DNA of 64,000 bases from Methanobacteriota archaeon. GTDB lineage: Archaea > Thermoplasmatota > Poseidoniia > Poseidoniales > Thalassarchaeaceae. A program made the translations under genes and the position numbers. The stretch covers positions 1 through 64,000 of the forward strand of contig JAAZXW010000009.1 of assembly GCA_014239955.1 (NCBI GenBank), written 5' to 3'. The first letter of the stretch is position 1. Every line of letters starts with the position of its first letter. Shown here one piece after another: positions 48,867 through 58,465 of this stretch. Under the pieces are notes generated by a model. The model saw only the letters and a program-made list of their open reading frames with translations, was not told where the DNA came from and did no database searches.

Positions 48867-50873
48867 TCAATTGACGTTCGCGACCCTTTCTTGAATCTCA
48901 TTGTCCTTAGCAACTATCTGCTCCCAGAGAATCTCCGCCACGTCCTTGACATCCATGTCCGAACCTACTGCATCTAAGCCGTCTTTCACCATGATCGAAC
49001 AGAATGGGCAACCCACTGCAACAGTGTCGCAACCCGTCTCGGCCAACTCCTTGGCCCTAATCTCACTCACACGCTTGTCAGAATCCTCTTCCATCCACAT
49101 CTGAGCACCCCCGGCCCCACAGCAGAATGAATCGCGACCACTTCTCTCAGCCTCAACATCAACCCCTCCGATTACATCCCTCGGCTCATCTATGATGCCC
49201 CCTATCCTCCCCAGGTAGCAGGGGTCATGGAAGGTAATGCTCTGGCCATTCTTCTCCACCCGAGGCAAACTACCCTCCTCTTGCAATTTGGCCAATATCT
49301 CCGTATGGTGGAATACCTCCAACTCTTCGCCCCCATAATCGGCGTATTCCTTCCCCAGGGTGTGGAAGCAGTGTGGGCATGAGGCGATAATCCTCTTCAC
49401 CCCCAACTCCTGGAATGTCATCATGTTAGTCTCAGCTAGCATCTGGAACAGGTACTCGTTCCCCGCCCTACGCGCAGGATCTCCCGAGCATCCCTCTTGC
49501 ATCCCTAGGATCCCCACATCCAATCCAGCCTCCTTCAGGAGTGATATGGTCGACCTTGCAACCTTCTGATTTCGTTCATCGAAGCTAGCCGCACATCCAA
49601 CGAAGTAGATGTATTCCGCCGGTTCACCGATCTTGACATCTAGATCGGCAGCCCAGTCTGCCCTCTCGTGCTCGCCATACCCGTATGGGTTAGAGGCAGA
49701 CTCAATGTTCCCCATGGCAGTATTGAGAACATCGGGGTACTCCATTGTCTCCATCATGGCATTCCTTCGCAGATCCGTTAGCTTCGGCACGTGCTCTATG
49801 TAGAGGGGGCAGACGTCTACGCAAGCGTTGCATGTCGTGCATGCCCATACTGCTTCTTCGGTTATTCGCTGCATCATCGTCTCCTCTGGCGTTTCACCAG
49901 ACAGCAGAAGTGGGGCGTGCTCGTTTGCATAGTCCCTAACATCGTGAATAACTTGCATAGGGTTGAGCCCCTTGCCAGATGCATAGGCCGGGCAAACATC
50001 CTGGCACCTTGCACAGGATGTACAGGACCACCCATCGATTAGCTGCCTCCAGGTGTACTGGGTGTAACTACTAACGCCGAAGGAGTCGATGTCCAAGTCT
50101 TCGAGCGGAATTGCCCTCCCATCCTCTCCCATTGCAAGGGGTCGCATCTTGGCCACTGGTCCGGTGTCGTGGAAGAACACATTCGGAACGGCCATCACCA
50201 AGTGCATGTGCTTTGAAAGAGGGATTAGGAATAGGAAGGCTGAGATTGCCAGCATGTGTATCCAATAGGCCACTACAACCGTGCCGTCCGATAGCCCATA
50301 CTGGTTGAATTGGTGCCCTATCGGCTCCCATAATGCACTTGGTTCTTCTTTGGACTCAATCATGAATGATGTCGTCGTAATGGTGAAAATTAGTAATAAG
50401 ATTGCATTTCCTTCTAGTTGCGATTTCCCCTTGAGCTTCTCAGGGGTAAAAACGACTCGGCGAACGAGGGCTGAGACACATCCGATCAGTGCCATAGTGT
50501 AACCAAGCTCAACCATGCCGTTCCATGGGCCAACAATGAATCCCGGCAGCAACTCGCCAGAGAAGTAATTCGCCGTAGCAAGATCGAACATATCGGATGC
50601 GAGCATCAAGAACCCCCAGAACATCAGGACATGCATTGTCCCAGCGACCCTATCTCTGAGCACTTTCTTCTGTCCCAGCCACCCGACTATGAACTCCCTA
50701 ATCCTTGGGATCCAAGAGTCGAACCTAGAATCCGGTGAACCAATCAGAACCAGGCGCATGGCCTTCTGGACTTGGTAAGCGAAGAAGCCTATGGAAATGA
50801 TGGCTATAATCAGGAGAATCATCCAACCATCCAAGGGCCCGTAAGTTTGGAGAAGGGGGTGGATCATTGGCAC
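48867..50873 (-). CDS. Heterodisulfide reductase-like Fe-S protein: NarI-like membrane domain + 4Fe-4S ferredoxin + two CCG domains
   Basis: CTSCARCQDVCPAY, CTTCNACVDVCPLY; CCG motifs GCSGDPARRAGNE, CPHCFHTL, FCCGAGGAQMW; N-terminal TM bundle. Confidence 0.9.
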   Translation of the reverse strand: MPMIHPLLQTYGPLDGWMILLIIAIISIGFFAYQVQKAMRLVLIGSPDSRFDSWIPRIREFIVGWLGQKKVLRDRVAGTMHVLMFWGFLMLASDMFDLATANYFSGELLPGFIVGPWNGMVELGYTMALIGCVSALVRRVVFTPEKLKGKSQLEGNAILLLIFTITTTSFMIESKEEPSALWEPIGHQFNQYGLSDGTVVVAYWIHMLAISAFLFLIPLSKHMHLVMAVPNVFFHDTGPVAKMRPLAMGEDGRAIPLEDLDIDSFGVSSYTQYTWRQLIDGWSCTSCARCQDVCPAYASGKGLNPMQVIHDVRDYANEHAPLLLSGETPEETMMQRITEEAVWACTTCNACVDVCPLYIEHVPKLTDLRRNAMMETMEYPDVLNTAMGNIESASNPYGYGEHERADWAADLDVKIGEPAEYIYFVGCAASFDERNQKVARSTISLLKEAGLDVGILGMQEGCSGDPARRAGNEYLFQMLAETNMMTFQELGVKRIIASCPHCFHTLGKEYADYGGEELEVFHHTEILAKLQEEGSLPRVEKNGQSITFHDPCYLGRIGGIIDEPRDVIGGVDVEAERSGRDSFCCGAGGAQMWMEEDSDKRVSEIRAKELAETGCDTVAVGCPFCSIMVKDGLDAVGSDMDVKDVAEILWEQIVAKDNEIQERVANVN

Positions 50874-50971
50874 TCACCGGGGTATACCCCGGATACCTCG
50901 CCCACAAACAAGACCTTGAAACAACCGCTATTCAGGCCAACACTCATGTCCTAATGTTCCAGCCAACACTC

Positions 50972-51943
50972 ATGCCGAGTGCCTTTGCCCCGGGGAAATG
51001 TATTCTTTTTGGAGAGCATGCTGTGGTATTCGGGCATCCCGCCGTGGCTGTCGCAATCGACCAAGGGGTCAGGGTCAGTGTCGAAGAGTCCGACAAGTGG
51101 AAACTCGAAGGATCATCATTCGAGCCATCAAGGCACCCTCATATTTCCCACATAATACAGAATATCTTCCAGTATACGGGCCCACCACTTGATATTGATG
51201 TTGACAGCTCTCTATTCTCAGCCGCTGGAATGGGCTCATCCGCGGCTCTATCGAATGCTTTCGGGGCAGCAATGTACGCCTATCTGAATCCAGGTGAGAA
51301 ACTCGATGCCGTGAGGTTGGCAAAAATTGCCCATTCGGCCGAAGCAACCGCTCAGAAGGGACGGGCTAGTCCAACAGACACTGCAACCAGTGCTCTCGGA
51401 GGGTGCGTTGTGGTTTCCGGAAGAGCAGTACCGGGAACGAGACACGTTTTCGATACCAGTTTGGAAACTCCCGAGGGCTCCAGGGAGTGGGCAATCAATG
51501 TCGTTGACATCCCTCCTGGGTTCGGTGATGCATGGCTCGTAATTGGATACTCGGGAATTGGCTCTCCAACGGGGAGGATGGTTGCCAAGGTTGCTAAGCT
51601 AATTTCTGAGGTTCCGGATATGATGGCGGAAATGGAAGCAATTGCCAATATAACAAGGGCTGGTTTAGTCGCCCTATCCGCTGGCAACCTAGAGGGCCTG
51701 GGGATGGCCATGGATGCTTGTCACGATAGTCTAAGGAAATTGAAAGTCAGTAGCAAAAAGCTCGATCGAATGGTCAGCGCAGCAAGACCCCATTCACTAG
51801 GTGCAAAACTGACTGGGGCTGGCGGCGGCGGTTGTATGGTTGCCCTCACGCATGAACCAACTAGGGTGTCTGAGGCGATTGAAGTGGCCGGAGGGGTGCC
51901 ACTATCGACTAGACTGGGCGCAGAAGGAGTCAGATTTCTATGA
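50972..51943 (+). CDS. mvk: Mevalonate kinase (alternative upstream starts at 50954 / 50867)
   Basis: FAPGKCILFGEHAVVFGHPAVAVAIDQGV, AAGMGSSAALSNAFGAAM, KLTGAGGGGCMVAL. Confidence 0.93.
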   Translation: MPSAFAPGKCILFGEHAVVFGHPAVAVAIDQGVRVSVEESDKWKLEGSSFEPSRHPHISHIIQNIFQYTGPPLDIDVDSSLFSAAGMGSSAALSNAFGAAMYAYLNPGEKLDAVRLAKIAHSAEATAQKGRASPTDTATSALGGCVVVSGRAVPGTRHVFDTSLETPEGSREWAINVVDIPPGFGDAWLVIGYSGIGSPTGRMVAKVAKLISEVPDMMAEMEAIANITRAGLVALSAGNLEGLGMAMDACHDSLRKLKVSSKKLDRMVSAARPHSLGAKLTGAGGGGCMVALTHEPTRVSEAIEVAGGVPLSTRLGAEGVRFL

Positions 51944-52023
51944 CTCATCCTTCAGAAAATAGGACGTAGGAAGACCTCTTTGTTTATATTATCATTTATA
52001 AGAGGGTAGACAGCCGACAACCT

Positions 52024-52737
52024 ATGCTCAGCGACGAAGAAAGACTCACCGTAGTCAATGTAGTAGCCTCTACCAGAGTAGCGGAGGAACTGGACCTCCC
52101 GGACATAGCCATCCAGTTGAACTGTGAATATGAACCAGAACAGTTCCCGGGAGTGGTCTATAGGGTCGTGGAGCCAAAACTAGCCATCCTGATGTTCAGG
52201 TCCGGTAGGGCTGTTTGCACTGGGGGTAAGAACGAGGACAATATCCAGACAGGAATCGAGAGAATGATTGGTGATCTCAGAAATGCGGGCATTGAAACAT
52301 GGGAATTGGATGACGTTGAGATAGAAGTCCAGAACATGGTTGCAACCTACTCACTTTTCTATCCCGAGGACTATGGCGCAGTCGCGAGAATGGATGATAT
52401 CAATACCAAGGTCATAGATGAAGATGGGGGGATCAGGGCAGCCACTGACGAGGAAGTAGAGAATGAGGACTCACGAATTAGGGGAATCCTAGAGGGAGAG
52501 CCACTAGCAGCACTGCCAAGGAAACTCAATCTGAACAACCTGACCTTCCACCTGCCCTTCGACAAGGTCGAATACGAGCCCGAGCAGTTTCCGGGGCTGA
52601 TTTACAGGCTCGATTACCCAAAAGTGGTCTGCTTGATCTTCGGTAGCGGCAAGATGGTGATTACCGGTGCGAGACACAAGGACGAGATTCTCGAGGCCGT
52701 CGAGCAGATTAAAGACGAACTAGCCGACTTACTATAG
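52024..52737 (+). CDS. tbp: TATA-box binding protein with internal insertion
   Basis: Two TBP repeats: VNVVASTRVAEELDL...YEPEQFPGVVYRV and VQNMVATYSL...YEPEQFPGLIYRLDYPKVVCLIFGSGKMVITGARH. Confidence 0.94.
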   Translation: MLSDEERLTVVNVVASTRVAEELDLPDIAIQLNCEYEPEQFPGVVYRVVEPKLAILMFRSGRAVCTGGKNEDNIQTGIERMIGDLRNAGIETWELDDVEIEVQNMVATYSLFYPEDYGAVARMDDINTKVIDEDGGIRAATDEEVENEDSRIRGILEGEPLAALPRKLNLNNLTFHLPFDKVEYEPEQFPGLIYRLDYPKVVCLIFGSGKMVITGARHKDEILEAVEQIKDELADLL

Positions 52738-52779
52738 TCTTTGAACCAACGTTATTGAGCAGACCGGCATGCGAATGCC

Positions 52780-55700
52780 ATGCGCCCGGCCTCCTATGCC
52801 ATGCTGATGGTAGCTGCTCTGGCGTTTGCTCCAATTGCTTGTTCTCTGACCGTGGCCGATCTTTCCTACCATCATCCTGATTCAGGAGATGTATCGGTGC
52901 AGACCAGGACTACGGGTACTGCCGATGTTCCAGACTGGCGAGTTAATGACAACTGGATGTATGACGGATATCTCGATGTGGCGGATTTCGTAGCGGATTC
53001 CGGCGTCTCTACGAACGTTGAGACTCTGGAGGGATCCCTTGACAGAACCGTTTCTGACATCTACCTGTCCGACATTGATGGGGATGAAACCCTTGTCTAC
53101 GAAGTTGAATCAGTCGGTGCTTACGAGTCAGACGGTGCAATTGAGATCGATGGGACCGATGGATGCCTCTACGTTGATATGCAGACAACAGAGATAATCA
53201 GAGTTTCAGACTTGGCTACTTACTCCCAGGATGTCACGATTGACGTATACTTCGACCCGCTATTCTTCACAAGTTGTTCCTCTTGGCTTAGGCAGGATAT
53301 CGGTGTACTGAGTGTGGAGAACACATTCGAACCCCCTCTGGAGAACTACGATTTCCCCCTCTCGGTCGGGGAGACATGGGGTATGGACTACGACCAGGAT
53401 ACGGAATACAGCGGTTCTAGTAATTACGTTGACATCCCGGACGACACGAGCGATTCCAACTCAACCAGCTGGGCAGTAGTGAGCCAAGGAAACTCCGGAG
53501 TCGCGTATCCCGGTTGCTACCAGTCATTCAACGTGACAGCCTATGACTCGGATGGGGACGAGATGGGATACAACTGGTACTGCCCATCCATCCGTGGCGA
53601 AGTGAAGAGCTCAATCGAACAGGCATTCGGTTTCTTAGCAGTACACGAGCTAGTTAGCTACCAACCAGTCTCGAGAGGGAAGGAGATTTCGATAGACGTC
53701 GAATACCCACTCTCTCCCACTGACATAGAGATATCCGCATGGATCAACGTCACAGATCAAGGCCAAGGGGTGGCGGAACAGGATCTTCAGTTCCGATACG
53801 AGTCCGAGCAGCAAACCCAGAATTTCACTACCGATGAAAACGGCTCCTACCACCTGGTCTTCAACTCGGGAGGTAATCCCGATGACACCTACGGTGCCGG
53901 AGAGCTAGGTAGTCACGGACTGATAGCATGGACGCATCTGGGGGGCAAGATCCTCGGAACAAAGTCACTAGTGATCGACACCGAAGTCCACGAGATTGAT
54001 CTGGTCACCAGATCATCAGCAGTAACGGTTCAGAGGCTCAGGCCATCCACCGGGAACGAAGTTACTCTCCACTCATCCATCGGATTCACGGCCATATCGG
54101 GAGACATTCTGAGTTTCTCTATCCCAGTATTGAACCGAGGCCTAATCCAATCTCCATACTCCACCATTGTCGTCACCGCTCCCGATGGATCAGAGGTATC
54201 AGGCACTGTCCCTCCACTCGACAGCCTCCAGGAGTCCAGGGTAGCCGTGAACTGGACCGTACCCGAATCACAACCATATGGCAATGTCTACTTGTTCTTC
54301 GAGGTAGATCCTCAGGAGGAGATCCCCCAGGATGGGAACCGTTCTAACAACCAGGGCTCTTTCGTCCTCTACGTCGGGGGCCTCCCAATCGCCGACCTCT
54401 CAATCTCCAACGAGGTCCTCACTCACGAAACCGTGACTCTGGACGCCAGCTCTTCTCACGACTCAGATGGTGGTGACGTGGGCTGCGAGTTCAACATCGA
54501 AAAGGTCGATGGAACCACTGTAGCGGTCATCGATGATGACTGCATTGTCAATTGGTCATGGGCTGATGATGGGGTCTTCACGGTCACAGTCCTCGTTACA
54601 GACGGTGAGAGCGACGAATCCTCGACATATTCAACGGTGTCCGTGCAGAACCGCCCTCCGGTGGTGACTCTTGGTTCAGACGAGGGAGAGGTAGTGGTCA
54701 CCAACCCCATAACGTTCGCTGTGATAGATAGCAGTGACAATGATACTAGGAATCCATCCTCACCAGTGGAAATACTCTGGGGTGCAGAGTGCTCCGAGGG
54801 TCAGGTCGGCCAGTCGTGCACTGTAATACCCATGGTAGAGGGAAACCTGACCATTGGCGTCCTGGCAACGGACGATGACGGTGCCACTACCTATGTCCAA
54901 CACTCTGTGCAAGTCACAAATATCGCACCTTCCAATCCTGTTGCAGAACTATATCTCGGCGAGGAGAGGCTCTTCCCCGACAGCCGAGGAGTATTCACTG
55001 TCAACGAGGGCGACGAGATTACATTCTGGGGTCAGGCAGATGACTCGTCAAACGACATCGATACGCTGGTTCACGTATGGAAACCCGATGCCGAGCACTA
55101 CCCAGAGAGAAACTCAACCAGTACAGGTGGTAGGAGCACACTTTCGGGAGTCTCATACAACTCATCCGGAATGCACCTTGCGACTCTGCAGGTCTTCGAC
55201 GACGATGGAGAGGAAACTGAAATCCTGATCGTACCAATCCAAGTAGTCAACGTTATTCCGGAGATTTATCCTATGTCGACCATCCTCGGCGATCTTGAGG
55301 AGGACGAAGAGTTCGCAATCACTCCAGTGGTATCGGACACTGGTAATGACTCCGAAACCCTCGTCCACTGCTTCGACCTCGATCCCTCTGCCGACACTGA
55401 CTCGGACGGGGTCGTGGGAAATGACTGCGACGTTCAGTCCAGTGCCCTCGTCCACTCGTGGCCCGACTCGTCTTCAGCCCCAGACTCGATAATATTCCAC
55501 GTCACAGATGATGACGGAGCAACGGACTCGATATCGTTCTCTTTCGTCGTCGTCAACTCCCCTCCAGAGGCCTTTGCCTCGGCCAGCATTTCCAACCCTA
55601 CAGAAGGAGACACGATCACCCTCTCAGCCAACGGGACGATCGACTCACAGGCTGATATGGATTCCCTGGAATTCCACTGGGACATCGATATCACCGTCGA

Positions 55701-56247
55701 CTCAAACGGGGACGGCAACCCTGCCAACGATGTCGATTACACTGGTAGGTGGATCGAGTTCTCCTATGACTCCGGGGGATCGAAGAAGGCACAGCTAACT
55801 GTACTGGATGATAGCTCCAGCCACTCATTTACCATGAATCTGGAGGTGGCCGAGAAACCAGCCACCATCTCTGGATCCATCCAATCCAATCTGTGGGTCA
55901 TCATTTTCGCTCTAGCAGCAATCTTGTTGGTCGCATGGTCCGTCATGAGAGCCACTGGGAACGAGTCTAGCAAGACGCCAAAGGGGCCAGAGGCGATGGA
56001 CATTGATGCGGCATTCGACGATCCCGGAGAATCATTGGAATGGACTAGTCCTTTCGAAGCAAATCCCGAGACAACACGCCATCGAGAGGATGCCATGATG
56101 TTGGAAGGATTGGACGAGGTTCTCGATGAACTCACTGGTAACAAGCCAGAAACGACCCCATCACCTGAGTTGCCTCCGGCACCGAGCATTGACGAATCAA
56201 TAGCCACTCTGAACCCCGAAGACATCGAAGCACTCTTTGAGGAGTAG
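52780..56247 (+). CDS. Large surface protein with PKD-like repeats, C-terminal TM and acidic cytoplasmic tail
   Basis: Signal peptide; PKD-like 'LDASSSHDSDGGDVGCEFN...WSWADDGVFTVTVLVTDGES'; TM LWVIIFALAAILLVAWSVM. Confidence 0.85.
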   Translation: MRPASYAMLMVAALAFAPIACSLTVADLSYHHPDSGDVSVQTRTTGTADVPDWRVNDNWMYDGYLDVADFVADSGVSTNVETLEGSLDRTVSDIYLSDIDGDETLVYEVESVGAYESDGAIEIDGTDGCLYVDMQTTEIIRVSDLATYSQDVTIDVYFDPLFFTSCSSWLRQDIGVLSVENTFEPPLENYDFPLSVGETWGMDYDQDTEYSGSSNYVDIPDDTSDSNSTSWAVVSQGNSGVAYPGCYQSFNVTAYDSDGDEMGYNWYCPSIRGEVKSSIEQAFGFLAVHELVSYQPVSRGKEISIDVEYPLSPTDIEISAWINVTDQGQGVAEQDLQFRYESEQQTQNFTTDENGSYHLVFNSGGNPDDTYGAGELGSHGLIAWTHLGGKILGTKSLVIDTEVHEIDLVTRSSAVTVQRLRPSTGNEVTLHSSIGFTAISGDILSFSIPVLNRGLIQSPYSTIVVTAPDGSEVSGTVPPLDSLQESRVAVNWTVPESQPYGNVYLFFEVDPQEEIPQDGNRSNNQGSFVLYVGGLPIADLSISNEVLTHETVTLDASSSHDSDGGDVGCEFNIEKVDGTTVAVIDDDCIVNWSWADDGVFTVTVLVTDGESDESSTYSTVSVQNRPPVVTLGSDEGEVVVTNPITFAVIDSSDNDTRNPSSPVEILWGAECSEGQVGQSCTVIPMVEGNLTIGVLATDDDGATTYVQHSVQVTNIAPSNPVAELYLGEERLFPDSRGVFTVNEGDEITFWGQADDSSNDIDTLVHVWKPDAEHYPERNSTSTGGRSTLSGVSYNSSGMHLATLQVFDDDGEETEILIVPIQVVNVIPEIYPMSTILGDLEEDEEFAITPVVSDTGNDSETLVHCFDLDPSADTDSDGVVGNDCDVQSSALVHSWPDSSSAPDSIIFHVTDDDGATDSISFSFVVVNSPPEAFASASISNPTEGDTITLSANGTIDSQADMDSLEFHWDIDITVDSNGDGNPANDVDYTGRWIEFSYDSGGSKKAQLTVLDDSSSHSFTMNLEVAEKPATISGSIQSNLWVIIFALAAILLVAWSVMRATGNESSKTPKGPEAMDIDAAFDDPGESLEWTSPFEANPETTRHREDAMMLEGLDEVLDELTGNKPETTPSPELPPAPSIDESIATLNPEDIEALFEE

Positions 56248-56261
56248 TTCTCGGGCCGCCC

Positions 56262-56732
56262 GTGGTCAATCTCTTCCGGCTTCTCGGACTCCCCAATCCA
56301 AACACGACTCCAAAGGTCAGGCCAGGGGTGGGGGTTGGTACGACTGAACCAGGGCCCAATGCCGGTAACCGGTTCCATGACCTCGGCGAGTCCAGGTGGT
56401 CGGAAAGGACGGAGAGGGTCACAGAGAGGCCATCCCGGAGGGTGATTTACATGGAACCAGATGGACTCCACAGACTCCAGTTGGATGGAATTGAGGGGAA
56501 CCTCTCCATGGGGGACATGGTGATTATCGATCTCAAATCACTCAATCACATGCCTAGCCAGCAATCCGTATGCTCTAGGAGGACCCAGAACCTAGGGGAT
56601 CAGACAAATCTCCCTGTTTTCGCCCTCAACGAGGATGACTCGCTCCTGATGATCGCAGGTGCAAAGATGAGGGTCGACACTCACAAGCATAGACTCGGCT
56701 CGCCCGCATTAGACCGCGCTATCGACAACTAA
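56262..56732 (+). CDS. Hypothetical protein (start uncertain; core from about 56451)
   Basis: ORF after the surface protein; C-terminal half looks protein-like (GLHRLQLDGIEGNLSMGDMVIIDLKSLNH). Confidence 0.5.
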   Translation: MVNLFRLLGLPNPNTTPKVRPGVGVGTTEPGPNAGNRFHDLGESRWSERTERVTERPSRRVIYMEPDGLHRLQLDGIEGNLSMGDMVIIDLKSLNHMPSQQSVCSRRTQNLGDQTNLPVFALNEDDSLLMIAGAKMRVDTHKHRLGSPALDRAIDN

Positions 56733-56747
56733 TTCCTAAATCAGGAT

Positions 56748-56960
56748 TCATTCCTCTTCCAACCAAGAATCAAGGTCGCCATTGGAGACCTCCATTACTG
56801 AATGCTCAGTGAAATCCCGGTATGCGACCCATCTGGATATTTCTTCTTCCCCTTCCCCTCTGTCTCTCTTCCTGCCAATCGAGTCATTCGCGTATCTGAC
56901 GCATTGCTTGAGGAATGAAGCAACCAGATTTCGTCGCTCTTCTATGCTCATATCATCCAA
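56748..56960 (-). CDS. Small acidic hypothetical protein (70 aa)
   Basis: MDDMSIEERRNLVASFLKQCVRYANDSIGRKRD...; stop of bcp overlaps its start region, same strand. Confidence 0.6.
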   Translation of the reverse strand: MDDMSIEERRNLVASFLKQCVRYANDSIGRKRDRGEGEEEISRWVAYRDFTEHSVMEVSNGDLDSWLEEE

Positions 56961-57432
56961 CCTTCAGAGCCTCAACCAGCGAGTCCACGTGACCCTTCGC
57001 CTTAACACCGTATCCAGCCCAGGATATCTTTCCGTCCGACTCGATTGCGAACGTCGATCTGAGAGTCCCCATGTACGTCTTGCCGTACATGTTCTTCTCT
57101 CTCCAAGTGCCATATGACTCGTGAAGCGCAGCTTCCTCGTCAATGATTAGGTCAAATGGCAACTCGTGCTTGTCAATGAACTTCTGATGGGACTTGGCAC
57201 CGTCTGTAGAGACTCCGACGACCTTCCAACCGCTCCCTTCGAACCTGCTGAAGCTATCCCTGAAGTCACAGGCTTGTGTGGTACATCCAGGGGTGTTGTC
57301 TCTGGGGTAGAAGTACAGAATAACCCCCTTCCCAGAGGAGAGAATCTCAGAAAGTGAGATCTTCGACCCATCAGTAATCTCGGCCTCGAAGTCAGGTGCC
57401 TTGTCTCCAACTGCTAGTTCTACTGTTGACAT
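56953..57432 (-). CDS. bcp: Peroxiredoxin, Bcp/PrxQ type
   Basis: GVILYFYPRDNTPGCTTQACDFRDSF. Confidence 0.95.
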   Translation of the reverse strand: MSTVELAVGDKAPDFEAEITDGSKISLSEILSSGKGVILYFYPRDNTPGCTTQACDFRDSFSRFEGSGWKVVGVSTDGAKSHQKFIDKHELPFDLIIDEEAALHESYGTWREKNMYGKTYMGTLRSTFAIESDGKISWAGYGVKAKGHVDSLVEALKVG

Positions 57433-57578
57433 GTAATCGCGTGTCGAACCAGACTCATGAAGGCTGCCATCACTCGATATAAGATTTCAGAGTGACCGAT
57501 GCGGGTATTGATGGGGGTTCGCTGAAACCGAAGCAGGATTTGGCCTCAAATCCTCTCTTTTCACCCAGATCATCCCCT

Positions 57579-58226
57579 TCAACCACTCATCTCCTCCCTA
57601 ATCCTCTTCTTTGTTGCGGCCCACGAGCATATCGGACAACTTCTCAGGTCGTGCCTTAGTGCGGGACAGTGCTCTCTCCCGAAGTAGATAATCTGCAGGT
57701 GTCTCCTGTTCCAGGTATCCTCGGGGAAGACGGCTTTCAGGTCCCTCTCGGTCTTGGTTACGTTCCTGCCATCCGATAGCCCCCACCTAGCTGCCAATCT
57801 GTGTATGTGGGTATCAACGGGGAACGCTGGAACTCCGAACGCTTGACTCATTACCACGCTCGCGGTCTTATGGCCAACACCGGCCAAACCCTCCAGGAAA
57901 TCCCAGTCAGGCCTCACCCCCCTTCCGTCTTCTAGAATCTGCTCCGCCATCTTTCGGAGATTTTTCGCTTTGGTCGGGGCTAATCCAATTTCACGGATGA
58001 TGCTGTGAATTTCTTCTACTTCGAGCAAGGCCATTTCCTCGGGCCTTCCCGCAGCCTCGAACAACCCCGGAGTAACTTCGTTCACCTTCTTGTCTGTTGT
58101 CTGGGCAGACAGCATTACTGCTACCAGCAGGGTGTATGGGTCGACATGGTCCAGCGGAATGGGGGTCTCCGAGTACATCTCATCGAGTTTGTCGCCAATT
58201 ATGCCGGCCTTCTCTGCACGGCGCAA
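57579..58226 (-). CDS. nth: Endonuclease III-like HhH-GPD DNA glycosylase/AP lyase
   Basis: LSAQTTDKKVNEVTPGLF, LEGLAGVGHKTASVVMSQAFGVPAFPVDTHIHRLAARWGL. Confidence 0.93.
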   Translation of the reverse strand: MRRAEKAGIIGDKLDEMYSETPIPLDHVDPYTLLVAVMLSAQTTDKKVNEVTPGLFEAAGRPEEMALLEVEEIHSIIREIGLAPTKAKNLRKMAEQILEDGRGVRPDWDFLEGLAGVGHKTASVVMSQAFGVPAFPVDTHIHRLAARWGLSDGRNVTKTERDLKAVFPEDTWNRRHLQIIYFGREHCPALRHDLRSCPICSWAATKKRIREEMSG

Positions 58227-58228
58227 AA

Positions 58229-58435
58229 TCAGACCTCCAGATCCGGGCTCCTTTCATCCCTCCAACCAATTATCACACCAGCAGCAACACATCCAAAAAA
58301 TGGGGCATAGCATGACAACCAGAGCTTGGTACTCCACTCCTCAGGACTCCCGCTCAAGATCCACCCAAATAGGGATAGAAGGGCCCCTGGGATAATGGCA
58401 AGAGTTCCGAACAACACGGCCCTGCCAAGTCCCAT
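58229..58435 (-). CDS. Small membrane protein (68 aa)
   Basis: Two hydrophobic stretches; directly upstream of nth on the same strand. Confidence 0.5.
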   Translation of the reverse strand: MGLGRAVLFGTLAIIPGALLSLFGWILSGSPEEWSTKLWLSCYAPFFGCVAAGVIIGWRDERSPDLEV

Positions 58436-58465
58436 GGTACCAACGGAGCACTACCAGACTTGACT

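Noticed and set aside
55764-56471. 235-aa minus-strand ORF
   Set aside because: Antisense to the TM and cytoplasmic tail of the PKD surface protein; no recognisable motifs.
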